From the NCBI RefSeq assembly GCF_017942225.1, contig NZ_JAGKSD010000011.1:16158-80157 (forward strand): 64,000 bases of DNA, read 5' to 3'. Both the position numbers and the translations under genes were made by a program. The notes beneath the pieces were generated by a model that worked only from the letters and a program-made list of their open reading frames with translations, did no database searches and was not told the DNA's origin. Source of the stretch: Corynebacterium sp. Marseille-P3884. GTDB lineage: Bacteria; Actinomycetota; Actinomycetes; Mycobacteriales; Mycobacteriaceae. Positions 9,509 to 18,079 of this stretch are shown here, piece after piece (the stretch's first letter is position 1; each line of letters begins with the position of its first letter).

Positions 9509-10093
9509 CTAACGCGTGCGGTGCAGCTGCGGGAACGCAGAGTGCACAGCGAATGCGATCGCGACCATCACGGCGAGCTTGCCCAGATCGGGGAGGATGA
9601 AGGCGAGCTGAGCGGCGAATGCGGCACCTGCGCCCATGTCGGCACGCCACATGAGACCGAAGGAGCCGAGCACGTACTGGAGGGCGAGAGCGGCAAGACC
9701 GCCGAGGAAGAACACAGCGATCGTCGCGCCCTTGTTTTTGAACGGAGCGCGGTACGCGATCAAGCCCGCAATGCCGGAGCCGATGAGGTAACCGCCAAGG
9801 TAGCCGACAGTCGGGCCCGCAAACGCGTGAATGACGGTGCTGCCGCCGGAGAGCACCGGCAGGAAGCAACCGACGAGCAAGAACAGGGCGGTGGCCAAAA
9901 AGCCGCGGCGGCCGCCGAGAACGAGGCCCGCGAGAATCGTCGCGGCATTCTGCAGCACGATAGGAACGCCGGCCGCGCCGATGGGAATGGAGAAGAAGCC
10001 GAGGACGGAGATCAGCGCAGCGAAGACTGCGATATATGCGATGTCGGTGGCTGCGCTGGTCCCGCGCGCGCCGGGGGTGCGTGTAGTCGTCAT
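9509..10093 (-). CDS. bioY: Biotin transporter substrate-binding subunit BioY
   Basis: A 194-residue six-helix membrane S component that binds biotin. Family segments include the motif VPIVLQNAATILAGLVLGGRRG (seen around residues 40-60) and FAGPTVGYLGGYLIG. It is first in the bioY-bioM-bioN operon. A perfect 6+3+6 palindrome, 23 bases before the ATG, matches BioQ operators. A -10-like TAATGT ends 7 nt before the ATG and no ribosome-binding site is visible, so the message is probably leaderless. Confidence 0.93.
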   Translation of the reverse strand: MTTTRTPGARGTSAATDIAYIAVFAALISVLGFFSIPIGAAGVPIVLQNAATILAGLVLGGRRGFLATALFLLVGCFLPVLSGGSTVIHAFAGPTVGYLGGYLIGSGIAGLIAYRAPFKNKGATIAVFFLGGLAALALQYVLGSFGLMWRADMGAGAAFAAQLAFILPDLGKLAVMVAIAFAVHSAFPQLHRTR

Positions 10094-10100
10094 AAAGGAA

Positions 10101-10130
10101 ACATTAGCGGCCCACTTGAACGCCGTTCAA
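10101..10130 (-). promoter_or_regulatory. bioYMN promoter with BioQ-type operator
   Basis: TTGAACGCCGTTCAA (10116-10130) is a perfect palindrome matching the corynebacterial BioQ operator core TGAAC-N3-GTT. On the minus strand it is followed by TAATGT (10106-10101), a -10 box that ends 7 nt before the bioY ATG. The operator lies in the -35 to -10 interval, where TetR-type BioQ would block RNA polymerase. No bioQ gene is in this window. Confidence 0.75.
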
Positions 10131-10187
10131 TTCGAGGGGAGGGGCAAGCGTCGAGAAGCGAAAATCGGGGCGCGTAAGGTGGTGCGC

Positions 10188-10403
10188 ATGCGATTGACGG
10201 AATTCCACCAACTCGTCGTCGACGAATTCGGCGACGCGAAAGGAAAGTGGGTCGTGTCCTCGCACGTTTTCTCCGGCGAAGGGAAGACAGCGGGCGAGCT
10301 TATCGACGCCGGCGTGGACCCCCGCGACGTGTGGGACCACCTGTGCGACGACTTCGATATTCCCGAAGAGCGCCGACTGGGAATTGATCGCCCGGGGGAG
10401 TGA
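10188..10403 (+). CDS. DUF3046 domain-containing small protein
   Basis: 71 residues: begins MRLTEFHQLVVDEFG and contains VDPRDVWDHLCDDFDIPEERRLG, the actinobacterial DUF3046 pattern. The protein is conserved just upstream of recA-recX in this phylum and has no known biochemical role. ATG 10188 gives the family length, whereas an open extension back to 9831 runs antisense through bioY and is rejected. The ELIDAG stretch contains a copy of GCTTATCGACG. Confidence 0.85.
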   Translation: MRLTEFHQLVVDEFGDAKGKWVVSSHVFSGEGKTAGELIDAGVDPRDVWDHLCDDFDIPEERRLGIDRPGE

Positions 10404-10408
10404 ATCAT

Positions 10409-10434
10409 TCGAACATTCGTGCGTGTATGTTCGA
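10409..10434 (+). promoter_or_regulatory. SOS/LexA-type operator region of recA
   Basis: TCGAACAT (10409-10416) and ATGTTCGA (10427-10434) form a perfect 8-bp inverted repeat of LexA half-sites, separated by 10 bases. The corynebacterial SOS box is TCGAACA-N2-TGTTCGA, so this pair is spread by one extra helical turn. The left half also begins a 13/16 partial box (10409-10424). It lies 137 bases upstream of the recA ATG. Confidence 0.6.
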
Positions 10435-10570
10435 TGGTGGTGTCGCAAAGCCCACTAGTGTGATTTTCAGTGAACGGGGAACCGGACACCGCTTGAGGCG
10501 GTCTAAGAAGATGAGACTGCTTTAACCGGGGGTTGAACCGGGGAACACACGAAACGAAAGGAACCACGCC

Positions 10571-11689
10571 ATGGCAACGAAAAAGAAAGCTGCCTCCGCT
10601 GCGAATGACCGCCAGAACGCGCTTGACGCGGCGATGGCGATGATCGAGAAGGACTACGGCAAGGGCGCGATCATGCGCTTGGGCGACGAGAAGCGCCCGC
10701 CGATCCAATCCATCTCCTCTGGAAACACCGCCATCGATGTCGCGCTCGGCATTGGCGGCTGGCCGCGTGGCCGCATCGTGGAGATTTACGGCCCGGAGTC
10801 TTCCGGTAAGACGACCGTTGCGCTGCACGCCATCGCGCAGGCGCAGCGTACCGGCGGTATCGCCGCATTCATCGACGCGGAGCACGCCCTCGACCCCGAC
10901 TACGCCAAGAAGCTCGGTGTGGACACCGACAACCTGCTGGTCTCTCAGCCGGATACTGGTGAGCAGGCTCTCGAGATCGCGGACATGCTCGTGCGTTCCG
11001 GTGCGATTGACATCATCGTCATCGACTCCGTGGCCGCGCTGACCCCGAAGGCGGAGATCGAAGGCGAGATGGGCGATTCCCACGTCGGTCTTCAGGCGCG
11101 CCTGATGTCCCAGGCTCTGCGCAAGATGACGGGTGCTTTGTACAACTCCGGCACGACCGCCATCTTCATCAACCAGCTGCGCGAGAAGATCGGTGTCATG
11201 TTCGGCTCGCCGGAGACCACCACAGGCGGTAAGGCGCTGAAGTTCTACTCGTCAGTGCGTTGCGATGTGCGCCGTATCCAGACGCTCAAGGACGGCCAGG
11301 ATTCCATCGGCAACCGCACGCGCCTCAAGGTGGTCAAGAACAAGGTCTCCCCGCCGTTCAAGATCGCCGAATTCGACATCATGTACGGCGAGGGCATCTC
11401 CCGCGAGTCCTCCATCATCGATCTCGGCGTGGAAAATGGCGTGATCAAGAAGTCCGGTTCGTGGTTCACCTACGAGGGCGACCAGCTCGGCCAGGGCAAG
11501 GAGAAGGTCCGTCTCTTCCTTAAAGAGAACCAAGACTTGACCAACGAGCTCGAGCAAAAGATCTTCCAGAAGCTCGGCGTCGGCGAATTCGCTGGTAAGG
11601 ATGACGAACTGAGCGACGAGGCCATCGACATGGTGCCCAATATCGACTTCGACGATGAAGACGAGGGCGCTGCGGCCGGGGAGAAATAA
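10571..11689 (+). CDS. recA: Recombinase RecA
   Basis: A 372-residue DNA-strand-exchange ATPase and LexA co-protease. Walker A is GPESSGKT (about residues 74-81), and there are further RecA signatures such as [29 protein letters not shown]. The acidic C-terminal tail [14 protein letters not shown] is typical of actinobacteria. GAAAGGA precedes ATG 10571. No intein is present. recX follows 6 bases later. SOS-type half-sites lie upstream. Confidence 0.98.
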   Translation: MATKKKAASAANDRQNALDAAMAMIEKDYGKGAIMRLGDEKRPPIQSISSGNTAIDVALGIGGWPRGRIVEIYGPESSGKTTVALHAIAQAQRTGGIAAFIDAEHALDPDYAKKLGVDTDNLLVSQPDTGEQALEIADMLVRSGAIDIIVIDSVAALTPKAEIEGEMGDSHVGLQARLMSQALRKMTGALYNSGTTAIFINQLREKIGVMFGSPETTTGGKALKFYSSVRCDVRRIQTLKDGQDSIGNRTRLKVVKNKVSPPFKIAEFDIMYGEGISRESSIIDLGVENGVIKKSGSWFTYEGDQLGQGKEKVRLFLKENQDLTNELEQKIFQKLGVGEFAGKDDELSDEAIDMVPNIDFDDEDEGAAAGEK

Positions 11690-11695
11690 CGCCCT

Positions 11696-12328
11696 ATGCC
11701 GCAACGGCGCGAACCTGACCCGGAAAAGCTCCGCAAGCTGCAAGAGGCCCTCGACGCGTATGCGGCTGGCGGGGGACCGGGACTGATCGACCACGAGCAC
11801 GAGAAGGCCGCCGCGAAAGTGCGCGAGCGTGCTCTGCGTCTGCTCGATCAGCGGTCCCGCTCCCGCCACGAGCTACGCGAGCGACTCCTCGATCAGCGGC
11901 GCGTCAAAGAAGGAGAGGAACCTCCCGCGCCAGAGCTTATCGACGATGTCCTGGACTCCCTCCAGCGCTCCGGCCTCATCGACGATGAAGCCTTCGCCCA
12001 CGAATGGGTCCGCCAGCGCTTTGAGCGCCGCGGCAAATCATCGTCGGTGCTGCGCCGCGAATTACAGGACAAGGGTGTCTCTGCCGCGGACCAAGACGCT
12101 GCCTTGGAGCAGATCGACGAGGACGACGAACGCGAGCTCGCACGCGGACTCGCGCAGAAAAAAGCCCGCTCCGTGAAAAGCGTGCCAGTCGATAGGGCTG
12201 GCCGTGATAAGGAACTTCGGCGCATCGTCGGGGTGCTTGCCCGGCGCGGTTTCCCTGAGTCAATGGCGCTGCAGATCGCCAAGGACGCGCTCGACGAGAG
12301 GTGCGAGGAACTTCAAAATGTCGGCTAA
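11696..12328 (+). CDS. recX: Regulatory protein RecX
   Basis: A 210-residue helical protein that inhibits RecA filament growth. The family motifs ALRLLDQRSRSRHELRERLLDQ, VLDSLQRSGLIDDEAFAHEWVRQR and the three-helix repeats through the C-terminus are visible. It is cotranscribed with recA (6-base gap). Its stop overlaps the convergent substrate-binding-protein gene by 2 codon positions, so the two genes share their 3' ends. Confidence 0.93.
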   Translation: MPQRREPDPEKLRKLQEALDAYAAGGGPGLIDHEHEKAAAKVRERALRLLDQRSRSRHELRERLLDQRRVKEGEEPPAPELIDDVLDSLQRSGLIDDEAFAHEWVRQRFERRGKSSSVLRRELQDKGVSAADQDAALEQIDEDDERELARGLAQKKARSVKSVPVDRAGRDKELRRIVGVLARRGFPESMALQIAKDALDERCEELQNVG

Positions 12329-13209
12329 GGGCCGTCGAGGAACGACGTGTCGCCTGGGGTGTCACGCATCGTGTCCGGGTCGGCCTGCAGGTTTTCAGAC
12401 ACGAACCGGTCAAAGGACCCGTCGTCGTACATCTGCGTTAGGGCATCGTTGACAGCCCGGATCGTTTCCTCGTCGTGGTGGTGGAGTCCGAGGCCGTAGT
12501 GCTCGTCGGTAAGCGGGCGCCCGTCGACCTCGAGCGGGACGACGTCGAAAACTCCGGGCTCCTGCGCTTCGAAGCCTTCGAGAATCGCCGCGTCTGTGGT
12601 CACGGCGTCCACATGGCCCTCGCGCAGGGCGCCCAAGCACGCCTTGTAGTTGTCGTATTCTTCCAACACCACGTCAGGAAGCTCGTCTTGGATCGTGCCC
12701 GCCGCCGTGGTGCCGGTGACGAAGCACAAGCTGCGGCCGCTCAGCGTGTCCAACCCGGTGATGGTGTTCTCGCCGTCGCGCACGAGCAACGCCTGGTGCG
12801 TGACCAGATACGGACCTGCGAAAGCCGTCTTGTCCGCGCGTTCGCTATTCATTGAATACGTCGAAGCGATCATGTCCACGTACGCGTGCTCCAACATGGA
12901 AGCGCGCTGGCCGTGCGGCACCCGTCGCCATTCGATGCTCGGGCGGTCCCAGCCCTTGTCATCAGCGATCGTGTTGATCACGTATTCGGCAATGTCAGTG
13001 TCTAGTCCCGCGACCGAGCCGTCGTCGAGGAGGATGCTCAACCCCGGGTTCGTGAACGCGGACCCAACGGTCACCTGGCCGTTTTCGATCTGGTCGAGCA
13101 GATCCGCATCGTTGGTGCTGCCGGGGAAAAGGGTGCAGGCGGTGAGCGTCGATAAGCTGAATGCGCTAACGGTGACGCACGCTGCCCGTGAGTGCCCTGT
13201 GCTGGACAT
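12325..13209 (-). CDS. Glutamate-type ABC transporter substrate-binding lipoprotein (GluB-like, orphan)
   Basis: A 294-residue family 3 solute-binding protein. It has a lipoprotein signal with lipobox LTAC (Cys near residue 25) and the SBP_bac_3 body (GLDTDIAEYVINTIADDKGW, GQRASMLEHAYVDMIASTYSMNSERADKTAFAGPYLV). In C. glutamicum gluABCD (glutamate uptake) sits beside recX, so this is a positional GluB homologue. Here no ATPase or permease gene accompanies it. ATG 13209 is preferred: a longer open frame to 13938 runs antisense through miaB. Confidence 0.82.
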   Translation of the reverse strand: MSSTGHSRAACVTVSAFSLSTLTACTLFPGSTNDADLLDQIENGQVTVGSAFTNPGLSILLDDGSVAGLDTDIAEYVINTIADDKGWDRPSIEWRRVPHGQRASMLEHAYVDMIASTYSMNSERADKTAFAGPYLVTHQALLVRDGENTITGLDTLSGRSLCFVTGTTAAGTIQDELPDVVLEEYDNYKACLGALREGHVDAVTTDAAILEGFEAQEPGVFDVVPLEVDGRPLTDEHYGLGLHHHDEETIRAVNDALTQMYDDGSFDRFVSENLQADPDTMRDTPGDTSFLDGP

Positions 13210-13338
13210 GAATCCCTCCGAAGGTGGGAACCGACATCGGCGCCGGCCCCCTTGAAGATCGCTATCAAGCGTAGCGTGGCTGCGCGCCCGCGGTGAGCAG
13301 TTATGCGATGAACGCGGAGGGCAATACACTGTTGCACC

Positions 13339-14868
13339 GTGACAACCGGGATGACAACGACGCAGGCAGCTCCGCGCACCTACGAGGTGCGCACGTTCGG
13401 CTGCCAGATGAACGTGCACGATTCCGAGCGACTCTCCGGCTTGCTGGAAGACGCTGGCTACGAGGCTGCTCCCGCCGACGCGGAACCCGACCTCGTGGTC
13501 TTCAACACATGCGCTGTCCGCGAGAATGCCGACAAGCGTCTCTACGGCACCCTCGGTCAGCTGCGCGAAGTCAAGCGCAACCACCCGGGCATGCAGATCG
13601 CTGTGGGCGGCTGCCTGGCGCAAAAAGACCGCGACACCGTGATCGAGAAGGCGCCGTGGGTCGACGCTGTCTTCGGCACACACAACATGGCGGCGCTGCC
13701 CGCGCTGCTCGACCGCGCGCGTGTCAGCGAGGAAGCGCAGGTCGAGGTCGTCGAAGCCCTCGAGCACTTCCCGTCGGTCCTGCCCGCCAAGCGCGAGTCC
13801 TCCTACGCCGGCTGGGTGTCGGTGTCGGTGGGATGCAATAACACGTGCACGTTCTGCATCGTGCCGTCGTTGCGCGGCAAGGAGCAGGACCGCCGCCCGG
13901 GCGACATCCTCGCCGAGGTCAAAGCCCTCGTCGACCAAGGCGTCACTGAGGTGACTCTGCTCGGCCAGAACGTCAACGCGTACGGCGTGAATTTCGTGGA
14001 CCCGGATTTAAAGCGCGACCGCTCCGCATTCTCGAAGCTGTTGCGCGCCTGCGGTGACATCGAGGGCCTGGAGCGCGTGCGTTTCACCTCGCCGCACCCG
14101 GCGGAATTCACCTCCGACGTGATCGACGCGATGGCTGAGACGCCGAATGTGTGCCCGCAGCTGCACATGCCGCTGCAGTCCGGCTCCGACAAGGTGCTCA
14201 AGGACATGCGCCGTTCATACCGTTCGGCGAAATTCCTCCGCATCTTAGACGAGGTACGCGAGAAGCTTCCGCATGCTTCGATCACGACCGATATCATCGT
14301 CGGCTTCCCGGGGGAGACGGAGGAAGATTTCCAGGCGACGCTCGACGTCGTCGAGAAGGCGCGTTTCACCTCGGCGTTCACGTTCCAGTACTCGCCGCGT
14401 CCCGGCACGCCCGCAGCGGAGATGGCCGACCAGATTCCGAAGAAGGTTGTCCAGGAGCGCTTCGAGCGCCTGCTTGAGCTGCAGGAGCGCATCAGCGCCG
14501 AGGAGAACGAAAAGCTCGTGGGCACCGACCAGGAGTTGCTTGTCCAGGAGACGCACGACAAGAAGGACACCGGCCGCATGTCGGGCCGCGCGCGCGACGG
14601 CCGCCTCGTCCACTTCACGGTCGAGGGCAATATCGACCGCACCGTGCGCCCTGGCGATATCGTGCACGTCACGGTCACCGATTCGCGTCCGCATTATCTG
14701 ATCGCCGATTCCGGTATTCACTCCCACCGCCGCACGCTCGCCGGCGACAACGCCGAGGCGGGCCAGGTTCCCACCACGGCGCCCGTGGGCGTCGGTTTGG
14801 GTATTCCGAGCATCGGCGCGCCTAAGCAGGCCCCCAGCGCCGCCAACGCGTGCGGCACGTGCGGTTAA
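13339..14868 (+). CDS. miaB: tRNA-2-methylthio-N6-dimethylallyladenosine synthase MiaB
   Basis: A 509-residue radical-SAM methylthiotransferase that thiomethylates A37 of tRNA after MiaA prenylation (miaA lies 10 kb away at 24759). The N-terminal UPF0004 domain has its cluster cysteines in FGCQMN, NTCAVRE and GGCLAQ. The radical-SAM motif is CNNTCTFC (about residues 170-177), and a TRAM domain follows (about 390-450). TACACT ends 8 nt before GTG 13339, suggesting a leaderless start; ATG 13351 is an alternative. The C-terminus extends about 45 residues past TRAM. Confidence 0.95.
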   Translation: MTTGMTTTQAAPRTYEVRTFGCQMNVHDSERLSGLLEDAGYEAAPADAEPDLVVFNTCAVRENADKRLYGTLGQLREVKRNHPGMQIAVGGCLAQKDRDTVIEKAPWVDAVFGTHNMAALPALLDRARVSEEAQVEVVEALEHFPSVLPAKRESSYAGWVSVSVGCNNTCTFCIVPSLRGKEQDRRPGDILAEVKALVDQGVTEVTLLGQNVNAYGVNFVDPDLKRDRSAFSKLLRACGDIEGLERVRFTSPHPAEFTSDVIDAMAETPNVCPQLHMPLQSGSDKVLKDMRRSYRSAKFLRILDEVREKLPHASITTDIIVGFPGETEEDFQATLDVVEKARFTSAFTFQYSPRPGTPAAEMADQIPKKVVQERFERLLELQERISAEENEKLVGTDQELLVQETHDKKDTGRMSGRARDGRLVHFTVEGNIDRTVRPGDIVHVTVTDSRPHYLIADSGIHSHRRTLAGDNAEAGQVPTTAPVGVGLGIPSIGAPKQAPSAANACGTCG

Positions 14869-14869
14869 C

Positions 14870-15514
14870 ATGAGCAGCATGCTTGACGACGCCACCTCCC
14901 ACCCCGACCTCGCCTCCCTCGAGAAGCAACGCGCCGGCACCGTCGACCTCGGCGCCCGCCGCTGGGTCTTAGCCGCCGCGGTGGCCGTCTATGTGGTCGC
15001 TTTGATCCTGCCTTTCGCCGGCGACGCTGCCGGGTGGCAGATGCTCACCTTCACCGAGCCGGACGGCGTCGACGTGGCGATCGGGGAGCGCGTCTTCGCA
15101 CTCCTGTCGTTCCTTTGCCTCGCCGTGTTCACCTTGTTGCTCGTGATCGTGCGTCGCACGTCGTTCGCTCTCTTCGCGTGGATGGCCGGCTGCGTCTCAC
15201 TCGTGGCGGCGCTGCTCGGCCTCTGGCTGCGCCAGACCGGCACCACCGGCGATTCCACCGGCGCCGGCATGTATCTCGCGATCTCCTGCGTCGCGGTTGC
15301 CGTGCCGCTGCTCACCGCCGCTTGGATGCGCCGCGACCCCGAGCAGCAGAAGATGGAAGCGCTGCGCCGCGAGCAGACTGACTTCAACCCCGTCGCCGAA
15401 GCCCAGGCGGACGCCGGCCACCAGTCCGTCCGCCGCGCCGAGGACGCAGACACGCTTATCGACGACCGCCGCGCCCGCGCCGCCCAGCGCCACCGCCGCG
15501 ACGAAGGGCGTTAA
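14870..15514 (+). CDS. Integral membrane protein, conserved downstream of miaB
   Basis: A 214-residue protein with four predicted membrane segments between residues 28 and 145, followed by a long charged Arg/Asp/Gln-rich cytosolic tail. It starts at ATG 14870, one base after the miaB stop, so it is translationally coupled. It corresponds in position and layout to mycobacterial membrane proteins next to miaB (Rv2732c type), whose function is unknown. The tail carries a GCTTATCGACG copy (TLIDD). Confidence 0.65.
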   Translation: MSSMLDDATSHPDLASLEKQRAGTVDLGARRWVLAAAVAVYVVALILPFAGDAAGWQMLTFTEPDGVDVAIGERVFALLSFLCLAVFTLLLVIVRRTSFALFAWMAGCVSLVAALLGLWLRQTGTTGDSTGAGMYLAISCVAVAVPLLTAAWMRRDPEQQKMEALRREQTDFNPVAEAQADAGHQSVRRAEDADTLIDDRRARAAQRHRRDEGR

Positions 15515-15537
15515 CCTATCCCCGCACGCAGAGTGGC

Positions 15538-15561
15538 GAAAGGATAACATGTTATCCTTTC
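15538..15561. promoter_or_regulatory. 24-bp perfect palindrome between the miaB operon and vapBC
   Basis: Bases 15538-15561 are a perfect dyad: GAAAGGATAACA followed immediately by its reverse complement, with no loop. It begins 24 bases after the preceding stop and 100 bases before vapB. It may be an operator for the toxin-antitoxin operon. A terminator is possible because T-rich sequence follows, but the stem is AT-rich and loop-less, which is atypical. Confidence 0.55.
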
Positions 15562-15606
15562 TCGCTTTCTTGTTGGACATCGCTCTAGAGTTCGTTGGCG
15601 ATGCCG

Positions 15607-15615
15607 GTATATACT
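15607..15615 (+). promoter_or_regulatory. Candidate vapBC -10 box overlapping a small palindrome
   Basis: TATACT (15610-15615) is a good -10 hexamer. It overlaps the 8-bp palindrome GTATATAC (15607-15614). VapBC complexes often repress their own promoter through short dyads like this. No convincing -35 was found at the usual distance. Confidence 0.4.
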
Positions 15616-15660
15616 CATCGTGTATTTGCGCATCATGCGAGGTGAGAAGGTGAGATTGCT

Positions 15661-15930
15661 ATGACTTCGCCCAGAGACTCGAATCAATTGAACACGACTG
15701 TTTTTCAGTCGGGTAACAGCCAAGCCGTTCGAATCCCCAAGCAGTTTCGTCTCGATGTGGACCGCGTCGCCATTAGAAAAGTCGGCCAGAATTTGGTCAT
15801 CATCCCATCCCAGATGTCAGCCCTGGATGCCATTGACCTCATAACAGCGGACCTCCCCGAAGGCTGGGCTGATTCCCTGAATCGTCCGGCAGACGCACCG
15901 CCTGCGCCGGTTCAGTCAGTGGGGGATTAG
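15661..15930 (+). CDS. vapB: Type II antitoxin, AbrB/MazE-like (VapB)
   Basis: An 89-residue protein with a SpoVT-AbrB swapped-hairpin domain at about residues 10-50 (TTVFQSGNSQAVRIPKQFRLDVDRVAIRKVGQNLVIIP). The acidic/Pro-rich C-terminus would bind and neutralise the toxin. GAGAAGG lies 10-16 nt before ATG 15661. Its TAG stop overlaps the GTG start of the PIN-domain gene, the usual coupled arrangement. It probably autorepresses with VapC through the palindromes upstream. Confidence 0.85.
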   Translation: MTSPRDSNQLNTTVFQSGNSQAVRIPKQFRLDVDRVAIRKVGQNLVIIPSQMSALDAIDLITADLPEGWADSLNRPADAPPAPVQSVGD

Positions 15931-16340
15931 TGGGTTATTTACCAGACACGAACGTTTTCATTGAAATCCTGCGGGGCAGGAATCAGCGGCTTCGCGAACG
16001 CCTTGCGGGAGAGCCTCTCGACAATGTGAGGTTGTCGGCCGTCGTCTTGGGAGAGCTGATGGTGGCAATCGAGAAAGGAGCGGCTGCACCACAACGCATT
16101 GCACTGGGGCGGTTGAAGGATATTTACACGGTTGCGCCGATCGACACCGATGCAGCGCTCGCATACGCCCGAGTCCGCGCCGACTTGGAACGGCGCGGGC
16201 TGGTCATCGGGGCCAATGACATGTGGATCGCTGCCCAAGCGCTTGCTCACGATTTGACCCTCGTCACTGCGAATACGAGGGAGTTTTCGAGAGTGTCTGG
16301 TCTGAAGATCGTGAACTGGCAGGCTGACGCAGAAACTTAA
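15930..16340 (+). CDS. vapC: Type II toxin, PIN-domain ribonuclease VapC
   Basis: A 136-residue PIN-domain protein. The acidic metal-binding residues are in place: D6 (YLPDTNVFIE), E42 (LGELMVAIE) and D97 (GANDMWIAAQALAHDLTLVTANTREF). VapC toxins cleave tRNA or rRNA and halt translation until neutralised by VapB. GTG 15930 overlaps the vapB stop. It is convergent with the glutamate-synthase-like gene, overlapping it by 4 bases. Confidence 0.87.
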   Translation: MGYLPDTNVFIEILRGRNQRLRERLAGEPLDNVRLSAVVLGELMVAIEKGAAAPQRIALGRLKDIYTVAPIDTDAALAYARVRADLERRGLVIGANDMWIAAQALAHDLTLVTANTREFSRVSGLKIVNWQADAET

Positions 16341-17911
16341 CGTACCTTCGTGATCACCGGCAGACGGAATTCGTCGGGGCTGGCCTGTTTCCAGGCGTCG
16401 GCCCAGGCCTCGGGCGCGTCGTCGATAAGCTGGCCGGGCTCGAGCCAGTTATAGAGAGCCTCGTAGGACCGGGTGACACCCGGCGCGATGACTTGGCGGA
16501 GCATATTCGGCGAGAGTTCGTCCGGGGTGGTGGCGCCGCACGATGCCATCATGGACACCGCCTGCTGGACGGTGGCGTTGTGGTAGTTCTTCACGCGGAT
16601 TGCCTTCGAATCGACGTCGAGGGCGCGCTGGCGCCACTTGCTCTGCGTGGCCACACCAGTGGGGCAACCGCCGGTCTGGCATTTTTGGGCCTGAATGCAG
16701 CCGACAGCCATCATCATCGAACGGGCGGAGTTGGTGAAGTCTGCGCCCTGGATGAGGCGTTTGACAATGTCGTTGGCGGCCGCGACTTTGCCTGATGCGC
16801 CGATCTTGATCTGGTCCCGCAGGCCAGTTCCAACGAGCGCGTTGTGCATCATCATCAGCCCCTCAGTGAGCGGCAGGCCAACGTGGTCCTCGTACTCGAG
16901 GGGTGCGGCGGCAGTACCGCCCTCGGAGCCATCGATGACAATGAAATCGGGCGCGGTGCCCACTTCACGGATCGCCTTGCAGATGGACAGGACGTCGATC
17001 ATCGAGCCGACGCACATCTTGAAGCCCGCCGGCTTACCGCCGGAGAGCTCGCGCATCTCTGCGATGAACTCGATGAGTTCGGTCGGGGTGGAAAACACCG
17101 AGTGGCGGGACGGGGAGACGCAGGTTTCGCCTTCCGGCACGCCGCGGACCTTCGCGATCTCGGCACTGACCTTCGAGCCGGGCAGCACACCGCCGATGCC
17201 GGGCTTCGCGCCCTGGGAGAGCTTCAGCTCGGTCATCTTCACCTGGTCGATGGCGGAGAGCTCTTTGAATTTCGCCGGGTCGAATTCACCGTCTTCGGTG
17301 CGCGCGGAGAAGTAGCCGGTGCCGATTTCCCACACGAGATCCCCGTTATTTTCCATGTGGTAGCTACTCAGACCGCCTTCGCCGGTGTCGTGGGCGAAAC
17401 CGCCGAGCTCTGCACCCTTGTTGAGTGCGCGGACGGCGTTCGCGGACAGCGCACCGAAAGACATGGCGGAGATATTCATTAGCGACATGTCATAGGGCTT
17501 CGTGCAGTCTTTGCCGCCGATGTGCGCGCGAGGAGGTTCTGCAGGCATCTTCGCCGGCATCATGGAGTGGACGAGGTATTCGAAACCAGCCTCCATGACA
17601 TCGCGCTCGGTGCCGTAGGACATTTCGCCCTCGGTGCCGTCGGCACGCTGGTTGATCATCTCGCGGGTCTGGAAGTTGAAGGGGCGGCCGTCCCAGTTGC
17701 TCTCCACGAAGTACTGGTGGATCTCGGGGCGGATGCGGTGTGCGAGATAACGGGCGTGGCCCAGCACCGGGTAGTTGCGGAAGATCGCGTTGTTCTTCTG
17801 ACGCAGATCTCGTACCGCCAGGGATGCCGTCGCGGCGGCGGCTGTGCCAGCGACGACGGCCCTCGGCTTCTTCGCCATGAATTTTCCGAACGACGACACG
17901 GGGTTCTTCAT
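16337..17911 (-). CDS. FMN-binding glutamate-synthase-family protein
   Basis: A 524-residue protein holding the glutamate synthase central/FMN (TIM-barrel) domain. It has an N-terminal basic stretch with a possible short membrane anchor. Seen motifs are GYFSARTEDGEFD, KPGIGGVLPGSKVSAEIA, VIDGSEGGTAAAPLEYEDHVGLP and the Fe-S cysteines CIQAQKCQTGGCPTG (about residues 408-422). It lacks the glutaminase domain, so it cannot be a complete GOGAT. Stand-alone members are archaeal-type or of unknown reductive function. It is monocistronic, with no small subunit nearby. Confidence 0.82.
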   Translation of the reverse strand: MKNPVSSFGKFMAKKPRAVVAGTAAAATASLAVRDLRQKNNAIFRNYPVLGHARYLAHRIRPEIHQYFVESNWDGRPFNFQTREMINQRADGTEGEMSYGTERDVMEAGFEYLVHSMMPAKMPAEPPRAHIGGKDCTKPYDMSLMNISAMSFGALSANAVRALNKGAELGGFAHDTGEGGLSSYHMENNGDLVWEIGTGYFSARTEDGEFDPAKFKELSAIDQVKMTELKLSQGAKPGIGGVLPGSKVSAEIAKVRGVPEGETCVSPSRHSVFSTPTELIEFIAEMRELSGGKPAGFKMCVGSMIDVLSICKAIREVGTAPDFIVIDGSEGGTAAAPLEYEDHVGLPLTEGLMMMHNALVGTGLRDQIKIGASGKVAAANDIVKRLIQGADFTNSARSMMMAVGCIQAQKCQTGGCPTGVATQSKWRQRALDVDSKAIRVKNYHNATVQQAVSMMASCGATTPDELSPNMLRQVIAPGVTRSYEALYNWLEPGQLIDDAPEAWADAWKQASPDEFRLPVITKVR

Positions 17912-18079
17912 TTCTCACATCACCAATTCACACATCGCACGAGCAAATACAGTCAATTCCCAGGATACCGGGGATGTCATACTTTGCGCCGCCGGGGTTG
18001 TCCGAGCGTCCCCGCCGCCCGGAGCTTGGTATGAATTGATTCATCGCCCCCGCACCGATGAGGAAAGAGGAGTCGAACC

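Noticed and set aside
10488..10502. Small hairpin ACCGC...GCGGT in the recA leader
   Set aside because: Short stem and loop with no conserved riboswitch features; not enough to call a regulatory RNA.
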